From an uncultured Parabacteroides sp. (GTDB lineage Bacteria; Bacteroidota; Bacteroidia; Bacteroidales; Tannerellaceae): 64,000 nt of DNA. The notes under the pieces were generated by a model. It was given only the letters and a program-made list of their open reading frames with translations, was not told the origin of the DNA and did not search any database. The stretch lies in NCBI GenBank assembly GCA_900770835.1, contig CAAGLQ010000023.1, positions 1 to 64,000 on the forward strand, read 5' to 3'. The position numbers were made by a program, and so were the translations under genes. Of this stretch, positions 46,992 through 55,856 are shown one piece after another; position 1 is the stretch's first letter, and every line of letters starts with the position of its first letter.

Positions 46992-47582
46992 TTAATTAAG
47001 ACTTTGAATTCCAATTAATGATGCAGGAGGATTAAATGAATCCGCCAAGAAGGACTTATAAGTCTTCGTTTCGTCATTCCCGAAATAAGCAGATAACGAA
47101 CGGCGAGTGACATACCCAGCAAATGAATCGGATGCATACGCAGGAAGATCCATAAAGAAAATAAATAAAACATCATTTAGATACTGATCTGAGTTTTCAG
47201 ACAGAGAAGGAACACATTGACCATTTGCAAATTCTATCTTACCTATTGTTTTAAGAGCAATAGGAAATATCGTGTTTTTCAATAGGGAATAGCTATCCTG
47301 TATGTTAGGCATCAATGTAACGGTGTCTAGTATGGAATCTTCGGTATCATCTATTTTGATTGAGTGCAAATACAATTGAATGTGGTCCAATCCTGCAAAA
47401 CGAATATGGCGATGCAAGTTACTTACCGCAGATTCAAAATCTTGGAATAAGGAACTTTGACCGTTAACCTCCAGTGTGTACCAATACTGATAACAATAAT
47501 CTGATATAGACAACAGATTTGGATAACTCTTTTTTATTGCCTCTATAATCACTTGCGAGGCTTTCTTGAATATGCTCTTCAT
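46992..47582 (-). CDS. Unassigned 196-aa soluble protein
   Basis: No signal peptide or membrane helix. Mixed helix/strand composition, aromatic-rich near SISDYCYQYWYTLEVNGQSS, with DVLFIFFMDLPAYASDSFAG toward the C-terminus. A TATTTTTG promoter box lies 22 bp upstream, so it starts a small two-gene unit with the membrane-anchored 76-aa gene. No family recognised. Confidence 0.65.
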   Translation of the reverse strand: MKSIFKKASQVIIEAIKKSYPNLLSISDYCYQYWYTLEVNGQSSLFQDFESAVSNLHRHIRFAGLDHIQLYLHSIKIDDTEDSILDTVTLMPNIQDSYSLLKNTIFPIALKTIGKIEFANGQCVPSLSENSDQYLNDVLFIFFMDLPAYASDSFAGYVTRRSLSAYFGNDETKTYKSFLADSFNPPASLIGIQSLN

Positions 47583-47603
47583 AAATACCTTTTATTAATA
47601 CCA

Positions 47604-47611
47604 CAAAAATA
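47604..47611 (-). promoter_or_regulatory. Bacteroidetes -7 box for the 196-aa gene
   Basis: Minus strand TATTTTTG, 22 bp before ATG 47582. Gene and promoter are separated from the helicase gene downstream of its stop at 47779. Confidence 0.45.
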
Positions 47612-47778
47612 GTACTAACAAGCTGTATGACAGAGCATATGAATAATTAAAAGGTAATCAAGAGCGTTTGACACTTATCTCCAAAATGAGTTTTGAATGG
47701 CATCCGATAAGGATGTCTCCGAAAAATATGAAAATAGGAGAGAGATCTATCCCTCCAGGAATTTATAATCAATAAAAT

Positions 47779-50103
47779 TTATGAGTAGAATTCCCAAGTA
47801 CATTCATGCTGAATACCATTATTATCGACACCTAAGAAGGTCTCTTTAATTTCATCAACAGAAATTATGCGTACAAGACCATAGATTTGGGAATAACGTA
47901 ACTCGCCGACAGTCGGTTTTGCCTGTACAACATCACTATACTGATCAAGTAGCTTTAGCTTGGTAAACTCAAAGCTGATCGAGATAGGAGAGGGGTGTGT
48001 TCGAAATTCAATACTGAAAGACCTTTCCGATTCGTTTATATCGACAATTTCACCAATACCATAGACCGGATGACGAACCTTGGAACCTTTAGCATATAAT
48101 CTAATATTATCATGAGAGAATTTAGATGAATTCTCAAGACTATGAATTTCATCAATCACATAATCAGGGACAGTATTCACCTGCTCGATATATTGAGCAT
48201 CAATCTCTCCAAGAAAACGGGATGGAGAAATGTCACCACGATAACTTTGAGAAATATCAGTAATATATAACTGAGACTTAGCTCGTGTAATTGCGACATA
48301 AGCCAACCGTCGTTCCTCCTCTATGGCAGCATAAGCGTTTATATCTATAAGCGCTCTGAAACTTGGCAGTATTGATTCGTTGAAACCAATCAAAAAAACA
48401 GTATTGAACTCCAGGCCTTTTGACTGATGAATGGTCATGAGCTTAACTGAATCTTCTTTATCTTCAGTATCCATATTTGTGAACAACGAAATGTCTTGCA
48501 AATACTGATTTATAGATACTATCCCATCTTCAGAATTATCCTCTTCATACTTACTAATTGAACCAATTAACTCAGTAATATTATCTATACGCTCTGTTTC
48601 CTCTTTTTTATAGAGAGCAGCTATATAGCCTGATTCGTCCAACAATTCTTGCAATAATGAATATACTTCTTTAGAGCCAACCTTTTGTCGAAACGACTCA
48701 ATCAAATCAACAAATCTTTTTGCAGAAGGTTTAGAGAGCATTTTATTGCGCCCAAGATTATCACGCAAAGCTTGATATAGTTGCTTCCTTTGACAATCAG
48801 CTATTTTACGTAACTCACTGACAAATGCATCTCCTAACTGACGTGCAGGTTTGTTCACAATTCGGAGAAAAGCCAAATCATCATCATTAACTAATAACGA
48901 GAGATAAGCTAACGAGTCTTTAATTTCCTGACGTTCAAAAAAACGGATACCACCATATACTTGGTAAGCTATTCCCGCCTTTATAAAGGATTGTTCGATA
49001 GCACGGGACTGCGCAGACATACGAAATAAAACCGAGATTTCCTTAGGATCTACACCGTTAACCAATAACTCCTTAACCTTATTCGTCACAAAGGCACTTT
49101 CATCTTCGGAATCATAAGCATGATACCATTTGATCAATTCCCCAGCATTTTCCTTCGTTGTAAACAAATTCTTTTTGACACGGTTCCGATTATGGGCAAT
49201 TACATTATTTGCCGCATTAAGAATCACGGGAGTTGAGCGATAATTTTGATCTAGCACTATTGTCTTGCAATTATATTTTTCGTCCAACGATACCAAATAA
49301 TTAGGAACAGCACCCCTGAAAGAATAAATAGCCTGATCCGGATCCCCTACCACATAAAGGTTTTTGTGGGCCTCAGCTAACAAATCTAAAAGCATCCATT
49401 GGAAAATCGAGTTATCCTGGGTTTCATCGACCATAACATAATCAAAACGAGAGGACCAACGAAGTCTTACAGACGGATAATGCTTAAAAAGATAGGTGGT
49501 AAATGTGATAAGATCGTTAAAATCCAATCCGCCCATCGCTTTTTGGAAAGAAATGAACTGTATCGCCTTAAGTGCCAGATCATCCATATCATCAGTAGTA
49601 GGAATGGCATCACGACCTAATAATGCATTCACTGTATTCATCCAGTTAACACCCACCTTTAGCTTTCCAACCTTTTGTAAAACATCATCAATGGGATAGT
49701 CACGAGTAGAGATGTTATAGCGTCTATACATCTCCTTCATCATCAACTTTTGGTCTTCAACGTCCAATATCTTGAATTCTGAAGCAAGTCCAAGGACTCC
49801 AATTTCCTTTCGAAGAACCTTAACGCAGAAGCTGTGAAAAGTGCAGACAAATGTCAAGTTTAAATCAAGCTCATTGTCCAATAACAGCCTGATCCGATCT
49901 TTCATCTCATTCGCTGCTTTATTAGTGAATGTGACACATAGTATCCGACTTGAAGGAACACCGATTTCTTTAGCAAGCCAGGCAAAACGATGAGTCAAGG
50001 TTTTTGTCTTACCCGATCCTGCACCAGCAATTACTCGGTAATACCCATCTAAAGATTGGACAGCCTCTTGCTGCTTATTGTTTAACGAATTCAATAAATC
50101 CAT
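47779..50103 (-). CDS. uvrD: UvrD/PcrA-type superfamily 1 DNA helicase
   Basis: 774 aa, a full-length SF1A 3'-5' helicase that acts in repair or in unwinding plasmid DNA. Motif I: RVIAGAGSGKTKTLTHRFA; Walker B/II: YVMVDETQDNS; motif III: VGDPDQAIYSFRG; motif V: LMTIHQSKGLEFN; motif VI: YVAITRAKSQLYI. The C-terminus ends in a PcrA-like basic Tudor-type segment (GSKVRHPVYGIGEIVDIN), usually for RNA polymerase contact. The start MDLLNSLNNKQQEAVQSLDG fits the family. It lies just after a small-gene pair (50105-50290). Confidence 0.95.
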   Translation of the reverse strand: MDLLNSLNNKQQEAVQSLDGYYRVIAGAGSGKTKTLTHRFAWLAKEIGVPSSRILCVTFTNKAANEMKDRIRLLLDNELDLNLTFVCTFHSFCVKVLRKEIGVLGLASEFKILDVEDQKLMMKEMYRRYNISTRDYPIDDVLQKVGKLKVGVNWMNTVNALLGRDAIPTTDDMDDLALKAIQFISFQKAMGGLDFNDLITFTTYLFKHYPSVRLRWSSRFDYVMVDETQDNSIFQWMLLDLLAEAHKNLYVVGDPDQAIYSFRGAVPNYLVSLDEKYNCKTIVLDQNYRSTPVILNAANNVIAHNRNRVKKNLFTTKENAGELIKWYHAYDSEDESAFVTNKVKELLVNGVDPKEISVLFRMSAQSRAIEQSFIKAGIAYQVYGGIRFFERQEIKDSLAYLSLLVNDDDLAFLRIVNKPARQLGDAFVSELRKIADCQRKQLYQALRDNLGRNKMLSKPSAKRFVDLIESFRQKVGSKEVYSLLQELLDESGYIAALYKKEETERIDNITELIGSISKYEEDNSEDGIVSINQYLQDISLFTNMDTEDKEDSVKLMTIHQSKGLEFNTVFLIGFNESILPSFRALIDINAYAAIEEERRLAYVAITRAKSQLYITDISQSYRGDISPSRFLGEIDAQYIEQVNTVPDYVIDEIHSLENSSKFSHDNIRLYAKGSKVRHPVYGIGEIVDINESERSFSIEFRTHPSPISISFEFTKLKLLDQYSDVVQAKPTVGELRYSQIYGLVRIISVDEIKETFLGVDNNGIQHECTWEFYS

Positions 50104-50104
50104 A

Positions 50105-50290
50105 TCAAACCTTATTCAACTTACTTAATAAAATAGAACGTCTTATCATCGCTGATCCAGTATGATTATCCTCGATATACCTAACATATTCGGATGCCGG
50201 GCTGGCGCTTTCAATAGTACAAGGTATGGAGAATAATGTGAACTTAAACCCTTTTACCAAATCTTTATCCTCAATCTTTAACATAAGCAT
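50105..50290 (-). CDS. Small unassigned protein just upstream of uvrD
   Basis: 61 aa if read from ATG 50290 (MLMLKIEDKDLVKGFKFTL); a longer frame reaching 50434 has a hydrophobic start that overlaps the preceding small gene, and I reject it. The mature segment is protein-like (SASPASEYVRYIEDNHTGSA) and ends SKLNKV one base before the uvrD ATG. Start is 4 nt past the upstream small ORF's stop, so translational coupling is plausible. Function unknown. Confidence 0.55.
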   Translation of the reverse strand: MLMLKIEDKDLVKGFKFTLFSIPCTIESASPASEYVRYIEDNHTGSAMIRRSILLSKLNKV

Positions 50291-50294
50291 CAAT

Positions 50295-50471
50295 TTATTT
50301 TGAAACAATCCAACATCCAACCACAGGATCAAAATCAAGATACCCGAATACCTTATCACAAACCTTGTTTGTACGCAGATCATGCTCAATAACTTTATAA
50401 CCAATCGATGTAGTCTCAATAATACGACAAACAACCTTTTTCAGAAATCTATGGCAATAAACAGCAGTCAT
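50295..50471 (-). CDS. Small unassigned protein, first gene of the uvrD operon
   Basis: 58 aa (MTAVYCHRFLKKVVCRIIET start) ending LDFDPVVGCWIVSK. The ATG at 50471 is favoured over 50486 because GGAGA precedes it at a suitable distance and the TATATTTG -7 box is at 50497-50504. It is hydrophilic with Cys at 3 positions; no known domain. It could alternatively be the N-terminal part of a single gene frameshifted into the next one (the reading passes from WIVSK to the following frame). Confidence 0.5.
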   Translation of the reverse strand: MTAVYCHRFLKKVVCRIIETTSIGYKVIEHDLRTNKVCDKVFGYLDFDPVVGCWIVSK

Positions 50472-50496
50472 AAAAAATATCTCCATTCTTTTCTTG

Positions 50497-50504
50497 CAAA
50501 TATA
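50497..50504 (-). promoter_or_regulatory. Bacteroidetes -7 box of the small-gene/uvrD operon
   Basis: Minus strand TATATTTG; ATG at 50471 is 26 bp downstream. The dgt stop is at 50575, so this promoter separates uvrD from dgt. Confidence 0.5.
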
Positions 50505-50574
50505 CCGAATAAAGTGATAACAATGATACAACCAACAGAATACCAATCTGTTAATAACACATTATAACACAAGC

Positions 50575-51897
50575 TTAAGAAAGCATAGAATACAGATCAA
50601 CTGCAAATAAATCAGTAATACCAGAAATGTAATCTATTACTCCATGAATACGTTCGCCTTCAGAGAACTGAGGACCGACACTAAATTGGTTAGACACTTT
50701 ATTCAATAATTTTTTACTGTACAAAGCATTTGGATTGAGTGCGGCATGAATAAAGCGGTCCAAAAGTAAAGTGAGCACTTGATAACCTTTTAACGAAACA
50801 TCATTGGAGTCTCTATATTTATAGATACGCTCCTCCGAAAATTCAACACAAGCATCGTACGCAGCCCTAATAGACGATGGAAGATTAGATATTAGAGAAC
50901 CAATATACAAACCACTGTCAATATCCTCAAAACGGTCCAAGAAAACAGTGACACACGCATGTTCCAATGCTCCGATCACCTTACCACGCAACGTGGAGAT
51001 AATGGAATTCCTGTCGGTGATTTGTTGGAAACGCAACTGATCGTTGAACATGGCAATTGTTTCGGGATCCAAAAAAGACTTGTACAATTTTGTTATCTCA
51101 TCAAATTGAACAATCTGCATCTTATAAGCATCTTCCATATCCATGATCTGATAACAAATATCATCGGCCGCCTCTACTAAGTATGCGAACGGATGACGAC
51201 TGTATCGGGTAGGGGAGGAGGATAGCTCGCACATCCCAGTATGAGAAGCCACCCGCAAAAAAGCCTCACGTTCCTCGTTGAAAAAACCAAACTTTGGCTT
51301 GTCCCCGGCGAGAGAAGACTCAAAAGGATACTTGATGATACTCGCCAAGGTAGCATACGACAAATCATACCCGCCTTTGGGTTTTCCATTGAACTGATGA
51401 GTAAGCAACCGAAATGTATTCGCGTTACCATCAAAATGAGTGAAATCACTCCACATTTCCGGAGAGACCATATCACGATATTGACGTCCATTCCCTTCCT
51501 TGAAATAGGAGCAAATGGTAGCCTCACCAAAATGGCCAAAGGGAGGATTACCTAAATCATGAGCCAAGCATGCCGCGGAAACAACAGCTCCTGCCTCATG
51601 AATAGAAACAACACCTTCCAGATCCGGGTAACGGTCAATCAGCCCACATGCCGTGTCAATACCCAGCGAACGACCGACAGACTCCACCTCTATAGAATGA
51701 GTCAATCTATTATGCACGAACACCTTCTCTGTAGGCAGGGAAAACACCTGTGTCTTATTCTGCAGACGTCGAAAAGCCGTAGAGAAAACAATACGGTCAT
51801 GATCCTGCTGAAACACCGTTCGACGCTCGCTGGAGGTTAACGGTCGATAATCGCTAAAACGCTCCTTACAAAGATATTTTTGAAATAATTCCTTCAT
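50575..51897 (-). CDS. dgt: Deoxyguanosinetriphosphate triphosphohydrolase-like HD protein
   Basis: About 440 aa from MKELFQKYLCKERFSDYRPL (51897). HD-domain metal site is intact: NRLTHSIEVESVGRSLG (His), CLAHDLGNPPFGHFGE (HD), and YLVEAADDICYQIMD (Asp). Family members hydrolyse dNTPs, often dGTP, to deoxynucleoside and triphosphate. On a mobile element it may adjust nucleotide pools during replication or restrict invading phage DNA synthesis, as plasmid and cellular dGTPases have been shown to do elsewhere. A TATTTTTG box lies 24 bp upstream. An independent short transcription unit. Confidence 0.9.
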   Translation of the reverse strand: MKELFQKYLCKERFSDYRPLTSSERRTVFQQDHDRIVFSTAFRRLQNKTQVFSLPTEKVFVHNRLTHSIEVESVGRSLGIDTACGLIDRYPDLEGVVSIHEAGAVVSAACLAHDLGNPPFGHFGEATICSYFKEGNGRQYRDMVSPEMWSDFTHFDGNANTFRLLTHQFNGKPKGGYDLSYATLASIIKYPFESSLAGDKPKFGFFNEEREAFLRVASHTGMCELSSSPTRYSRHPFAYLVEAADDICYQIMDMEDAYKMQIVQFDEITKLYKSFLDPETIAMFNDQLRFQQITDRNSIISTLRGKVIGALEHACVTVFLDRFEDIDSGLYIGSLISNLPSSIRAAYDACVEFSEERIYKYRDSNDVSLKGYQVLTLLLDRFIHAALNPNALYSKKLLNKVSNQFSVGPQFSEGERIHGVIDYISGITDLFAVDLYSMLS

Positions 51898-51920
51898 GTT
51901 GTATGCTTTATTATCTAATA

Positions 51921-51928
51921 CAAAAATA
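51921..51928 (-). promoter_or_regulatory. Bacteroidetes -7 box for dgt
   Basis: Minus strand TATTTTTG, 24 bp before the start at 51897; this supports that start over the one at 51948. Confidence 0.5.
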
Positions 51929-52054
51929 CAGAATAAGCTTGTATTCAAAAAAGGAGCGAGCGTCTATATCGGACATAATGAGAGCCAGCCACTATTCCCA
52001 ATTCGGAAATCAAAGAATGACCTCCCGCATAGGAGGTCTAAGTAATTGTGACAT

Positions 52055-52088
52055 CAAAAAAAATGTAGCAAGCAAAACCTGCCACATT
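52055..52088 (-). terminator. Rho-independent terminator after the 159-aa gene
   Basis: On the minus strand AATGTGGCA pairs with TGCTACATT (52062-52070 and 52080-52088), followed by a run of T (52055-52061). It lies 16 bp after the stop at 52104. A second hairpin (GACCTCC/GGAGGTC, 52019-52038) follows it. Confidence 0.65.
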
Positions 52089-52103
52089 GAACAATAACTA
52101 TAA

Positions 52104-52583
52104 CTACAGACAGTCAAACCATTCCGTGACTTCTGAATATTCTGTCCCAGCCTTCCAATACATGAAGTCAATTTGAATTTTACCATCAGTCACAGGAACA
52201 TCTTTTATCCATGATTCTATCATATCCAGCAGCTCATCCGGAATCAACATATCCTTCTGAGGATACTCTATTACAAAGTCTTCAGGACTTTGAATAACAT
52301 CCAGATAATCCTGGGCTAATTCATTCAGCGTCTCACCTGTGCAAGCCGCATAACGCTCAGCCAGCTCATCAATCGAATACGGTGATGCCCCATTAACAAT
52401 ATAGCAAGCATCTACCTGCGATTTTATATCCTGTACACCGATCACAGAACACACAGACACACCTTGAAATTCTGGTTTCGCTAAAAGATCATTTACTGAC
52501 GACATCGCAACAGAAAGCTCGCCAGCCTCTAAAGATCGCTTAATTGCCAAAAGAGATCTTTTAATTTGAGAATACTGTAACAT
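52104..52583 (-). CDS. Unassigned acidic 159-aa protein
   Basis: Soluble, helical, acidic (IKSQVDACYIVNGASPYSID, DVPVTDGKIQIDFMYWKAGT). No signal peptide or catalytic motif. The last gene of a three-gene operon that starts near 53642 and ends in a strong terminator. C-terminal phrase EVTEWFDCL resembles the preceding gene's end (EFPAEWLDDL), perhaps an interaction motif. Not recognised. Confidence 0.65.
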   Translation of the reverse strand: MLQYSQIKRSLLAIKRSLEAGELSVAMSSVNDLLAKPEFQGVSVCSVIGVQDIKSQVDACYIVNGASPYSIDELAERYAACTGETLNELAQDYLDVIQSPEDFVIEYPQKDMLIPDELLDMIESWIKDVPVTDGKIQIDFMYWKAGTEYSEVTEWFDCL

Positions 52584-52596
52584 ATAAAAACACTTT

Positions 52597-53088
52597 TTAA
52601 TATATTAAATCATCCAACCATTCTGCGGGGAACTCGCTAAGATGTACATCCGCCATATCATCTTTCAATGGCCCAGAAAGAAAACGAATCTTAGCGGTTT
52701 GATTCTTCGAATCAATAGCCAACACAGATACATGGGCATACTTATCGCCACCATCCTCCTCGGTTTCAAACCATGCGCTTCGCGGCAGCGTTATTTCACT
52801 GGAGCGTGTGCAAACACGGTTGACATAAGCACTCGTCAATTCCTTGTGGCACATGCGAAGTTCAGCTTCGTTCAAACCAAGATCATTCGCAGAATCTACC
52901 GTATAAACAAGCACTTCATCCGTATGTTGCTCGACGATTTCCTTTGCCTTATTTTGAAGGACATTAGGCAACCATTGATAAGCACACTTAGTAAAACTAC
53001 CTATCTTTGCAACAACGATAGGGGACACATTACATACGGGGATCAATAGACCCTCCAAATTTTCTACACAAGCACTAATCACGAACAT
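52597..53088 (-). CDS. Unassigned 163-aa protein
   Basis: Soluble. Begins MFVISACVENLEGLLIPVCN; the second half is beta-rich with KYAHVSVLAIDSKNQTAKIR and ends PAEWLDDLIY. Overlaps the preceding gene stop by 10 bp, implying coupled translation, and is 13 bp before the 159-aa gene. No family features; perhaps a DNA-processing accessory judged only by operon company. Confidence 0.65.
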   Translation of the reverse strand: MFVISACVENLEGLLIPVCNVSPIVVAKIGSFTKCAYQWLPNVLQNKAKEIVEQHTDEVLVYTVDSANDLGLNEAELRMCHKELTSAYVNRVCTRSSEITLPRSAWFETEEDGGDKYAHVSVLAIDSKNQTAKIRFLSGPLKDDMADVHLSEFPAEWLDDLIY

Positions 53089-53642
53089 AACTCACCCCCC
53101 TCTAACATTTCTACAGCACAATCAAATTCATCCGGAAGAATATCACTGACCTTATGAACAGTCTCTTCATCATCGGCCAATGTGATATAAAAAACTCCAT
53201 CTTTAAAATATAACCCCGCAAAGTCGTAACGGCATTCAAACAAAGCCTCTTCATCGGTAATATCAATTCCAGACTGTTGAACCTTTTCTGTGTACAACTG
53301 GCGCAACGCCGGTTCGTAAAAGGACGACGCTAAAGAAGAGAGCGACCGTGCGAAAGAACCCATATCGGTCACCTTTACGATTGGGTTAGCGCCATCAGAC
53401 CAAAATTCTGTCATACGAGCCAAAACCGTTCTCTCGAAATCATTTTCTAATTCTTTAGGGAAACAATCCAGACTGGTAGGAGTGACTCCACCATCCCGAT
53501 AAGATAGAACAACCACAATACCATTCAGACAATGGAGGTTAACATTACCTAAAGGCAAGACGATGGATAAATGATGATCGCCATCGTTCGTGAAGCGATT
53601 AATAATAGAATTGCATGTCTCTTTAATTACATTCTTGTACAT
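53079..53642 (-). CDS. Unassigned 187-aa protein carrying an EFWSDG motif
   Basis: From MYKNVIKETCNSIINRF (53642), chosen because the -7 box at 53664-53671 would overlap the longer start. Soluble alpha/beta; MTEFWSDGANPIVKVTDMGS mid-protein shares an FW(S/R)DG segment with the products at 61258 and 61507. C-terminus strongly acidic (DILPDEFDCAVEMLEGGE). First gene of the three-gene operon to 52104. Not assigned. Confidence 0.6.
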   Translation of the reverse strand: MYKNVIKETCNSIINRFTNDGDHHLSIVLPLGNVNLHCLNGIVVVLSYRDGGVTPTSLDCFPKELENDFERTVLARMTEFWSDGANPIVKVTDMGSFARSLSSLASSFYEPALRQLYTEKVQQSGIDITDEEALFECRYDFAGLYFKDGVFYITLADDEETVHKVSDILPDEFDCAVEMLEGGELCS

Positions 53643-53663
53643 ATTCTGTTCTGTTTTACAATA

Positions 53664-53671
53664 CAAAGATA
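53664..53671 (-). promoter_or_regulatory. Bacteroidetes -7 box of the 53.6-kb operon
   Basis: Minus strand TATCTTTG, an exact consensus match 22 bp before the start at 53642. Confidence 0.55.
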
Positions 53672-53803
53672 CCTATCAGGGTAATATAAATAAAGAACAA
53701 ATAACTGTATATCAAATAACTGAGCTGTACAAACATTACCCAAATCTGAAATTTAAGAATGATTGCTGGCCAAGCAATCCAAAAAAACGGAGATATTTCT
53801 CCG

Positions 53804-54532
53804 CTATTGTCGAGCAAATAACCTCTTTCGAAGCTCGAAAACAGCCATCACCTCATTCTTTAGATAGGGCATTTTTACAATACGATAGGTAGATAGAGTA
53901 GGATGCATGACAACTAAGAAACAATCACGTAAGTTAATGCCATATCGAGTCTCCAGAATATAACGATAACCACTCTGCTGCATAGCATAATGATAATAGC
54001 TGCAATCAGGAAGATGGGAAAGAACACCAATACCCATAGCTCCCTTGTATCCTTCCGTTACCAATCTATCTCTAAAGAACAAATTCTTGCTACGCTTCCA
54101 ATCAAGCATAATAGGATAAACTTGGAAATCAAGCGCATCAATCGTCCCAGCAATTCGGGCATCCTCGTCATAGACTGTCCACTCTGTTCTATAGGGAACA
54201 ACTGGATGATCCCGGTAGAACTCCCGAAACATGGGGAACATATCCGTCTCGTAATAGGGTTCACCCAGCAGGAAACGCTCGATGTTAGCGTGCAATTGAG
54301 TACCTAACTCCGTCTGGTTGGTCCATCGCAATAGAACCTCACTCTTTTGGACGCCCTCCTTTTGCGCCACGGACTGAGCGGCAGCATCAGCGTCAAAAGG
54401 CGGGAAAAATTCACTTATAGTTTCTGTCCAAGAATCGAACTTTCCTAACTGATCATGCATATATACATGATCTTGCTCCTCAAAGGAGATATGTGAATCA
54501 CGCGGATGAGCGTTTGTTATATTGCAATTCAT
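53804..54532 (-). CDS. PD-(D/E)XK superfamily nuclease
   Basis: 242 aa. The RecB/Cas4-like core is visible: a TELGTQLHANIERFL motif with His81, EWTVYDED, Asp132 in IAGTIDALDF, the DWK pair in IMLDWKRSKNL (Asp144, Lys146) and a Gln/Tyr segment YYHYAMQQSGYRYILE. All catalytic residues are in place, so metal-dependent DNA cleavage is expected. A full-length free-standing nuclease, not fused to a helicase; its partner could be the UvrD-type helicase 4 kb away, but this is only proximity. It has its own promoter box (TACCTTTG). Confidence 0.88.
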   Translation of the reverse strand: MNCNITNAHPRDSHISFEEQDHVYMHDQLGKFDSWTETISEFFPPFDADAAAQSVAQKEGVQKSEVLLRWTNQTELGTQLHANIERFLLGEPYYETDMFPMFREFYRDHPVVPYRTEWTVYDEDARIAGTIDALDFQVYPIMLDWKRSKNLFFRDRLVTEGYKGAMGIGVLSHLPDCSYYHYAMQQSGYRYILETRYGINLRDCFLVVMHPTLSTYRIVKMPYLKNEVMAVFELRKRLFARQ

Positions 54533-54554
54533 AGTTTGCTTTTATTATTTGAGA

Positions 54555-54562
54555 CAAAGGTA
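54555..54562 (-). promoter_or_regulatory. Bacteroidetes -7 box for the PD-(D/E)XK nuclease gene
   Basis: Minus strand TACCTTTG (TAnnTTTG), 23 bp before the ATG at 54532. Confidence 0.5.
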
Positions 54563-54721
54563 CAATATCGAGAAAATATAAAGAACCAATCAAAATTAAA
54601 AAAACGACAAAGACCTATCTGTTACGTTTTCCAATGAAGCAATAACAAGAATGAAGGTCTTCATAGACCTTTATTTTACAGCCATTTAAAAGATTGATTT
54701 TACCAAAATAAAAACCTTTTA

Positions 54722-54729
54722 TATCTTTG
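54722..54729 (+). promoter_or_regulatory. Plus-strand Bacteroidetes -7 box
   Basis: TATCTTTG, 24 bp before the ATG at 54753. The only strong plus-strand promoter box next to a gene in the window. Confidence 0.6.
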
Positions 54730-54752
54730 CGCCGTAATTCAAAACTTATTGT

Positions 54753-54953
54753 ATGACAAAAGAATTAATTGGAACAAATGCCGGCAAAATCTGGTCGACT
54801 TTAAACGAGAAAAATGCCCTTACAGCAAAGCAGCTGAAAACCGCCACAAAACTAACAGACGGTGAGATATATGCCGCTATCGGCTGGTTATCCAGAGAGG
54901 ACAAAATCTTAGCTGAGAAAGCTGGAAAAGAGTATAAATACTCTTTAATCTAA
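54753..54953 (+). CDS. Winged-helix DUF2582-like protein
   Basis: 66 aa, plus strand. The pattern AGKIWSTLNEKNALTAKQLK, then LTDGEIYAAIGWLSREDKI, then a short beta-wing end EYKYSLI fits the winged helix-turn-helix family DUF2582 (PF10771-like). These are small DNA-binding proteins often found in Bacteroidetes and archaea with unclear targets. It has a consensus promoter and a strong terminator, so it is a free-standing monocistronic gene. Divergent from the nuclease gene by about 220 bp, which it might regulate. Confidence 0.85.
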   Translation: MTKELIGTNAGKIWSTLNEKNALTAKQLKTATKLTDGEIYAAIGWLSREDKILAEKAGKEYKYSLI

Positions 54954-54955
54954 AC

Positions 54956-54985
54956 AAAAGCCCGCAAATGCGGGCTTTTGTTTTT
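54956..54985 (+). terminator. Bidirectional hairpin terminator
   Basis: AAAAGCCCGC (54956-54965) pairs perfectly with GCGGGCTTTT (54970-54979), followed by GTTTTTTTTC. It ends the 66-aa gene at 54953 and, by symmetry, would also stop the minus-strand gene ending at 54995. Confidence 0.85.
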
Positions 54986-54994
54986 TTCGAAAAT

Positions 54995-55846
54995 CTAAAT
55001 CTGCTCTACCAGTGTATCAGGAAGTTCAAAGGAATAAACAATATCATCGTTATTCCAGACATCCATATAAATATTTTTTAAACCAGCCTCAAGCATTTCA
55101 TCCGCATAATAGATAACAGAGAGCAACAACTCTTCACTATTATCCGCTCTAAACAGCGTAATTGATCCCGAGGCTTCAGTTGCATAGAACACCTCATACC
55201 AACGTGACGGATCGGCGTCAGTTTGCTCGACGATTTGGGCGTTAGTGGCCAAAAGTAATTTCAACAAAGTAGCACATCGCATAATCCGGGTGTTACGAAG
55301 AAGCTGATCCTTGTCAAGCGCCCAATACGGACTGTATAAACTATGAATGAACTCGTTCTTGTCAGGTGAAACCTGAATCAAGTCACAACGATCACTATTG
55401 AAATAGATCGATGTATCCGGCTGCTCATTCATCCAATAGCACTTGGTCGTTTCGCTATAATCAATGCCGATAAAGTCAAACAGTACAGAGTCATCATTGA
55501 CAACATATCTAAATACAGGATATGTGGTATTCCCGTCATCGCAGACACCATCAATGTATACACGTCCGTCAGAATTATAAACACGAAGCACATAATAGTT
55601 GGCTTCCTCGCCATCATAGGTTTCTGAGAAATCCGCTCCTGTATCAAAGAGACCCAAGACCTCTTCGACATCGGCTTGTTCTTTCAAAGAATTAAACCAA
55701 TCATTCATCTCATTTTGAGAACAAAATGTTGGAATATCTACCTCGCAGTGACGGCTAACACTGCCGCCCATTCTCTCCAAGAAATAGTTCAAGGCGAAGT
55801 TATCCCTGCCAAAACATTTCTTCTTATCTAAACTGCTAATCTTCAT
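54995..55846 (-). CDS. Unassigned 283-aa acidic protein
   Basis: Soluble, acidic alpha/beta protein with many Tyr/Asp and a GRDNFALNYFLERMGGSV start. A central VLFDFIGIDYSETTKCYWMN region and the C-terminal DMWNNDDIVYSFELPDTLV-like end are the most distinctive. No catalytic motif recognised. It is 10 bp from the GH73-like gene in an operon that starts with the SSB-like gene at 56659. Probably a product of element-borne single-strand or cell-wall functions by neighbourhood only. Confidence 0.65.
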   Translation of the reverse strand: MKISSLDKKKCFGRDNFALNYFLERMGGSVSRHCEVDIPTFCSQNEMNDWFNSLKEQADVEEVLGLFDTGADFSETYDGEEANYYVLRVYNSDGRVYIDGVCDDGNTTYPVFRYVVNDDSVLFDFIGIDYSETTKCYWMNEQPDTSIYFNSDRCDLIQVSPDKNEFIHSLYSPYWALDKDQLLRNTRIMRCATLLKLLLATNAQIVEQTDADPSRWYEVFYATEASGSITLFRADNSEELLLSVIYYADEMLEAGLKNIYMDVWNNDDIVYSFELPDTLVEQI

Positions 55847-55856
55847 CTGAGTATGA

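Noticed and set aside
50291..50434. Extension of the 61-aa gene upstream into the preceding small gene
   Set aside because: Hydrophobic, low-quality reading (MFVVLLRLHRLVIKLL) wholly overlapping another frame with a promoter and ribosome-binding site.
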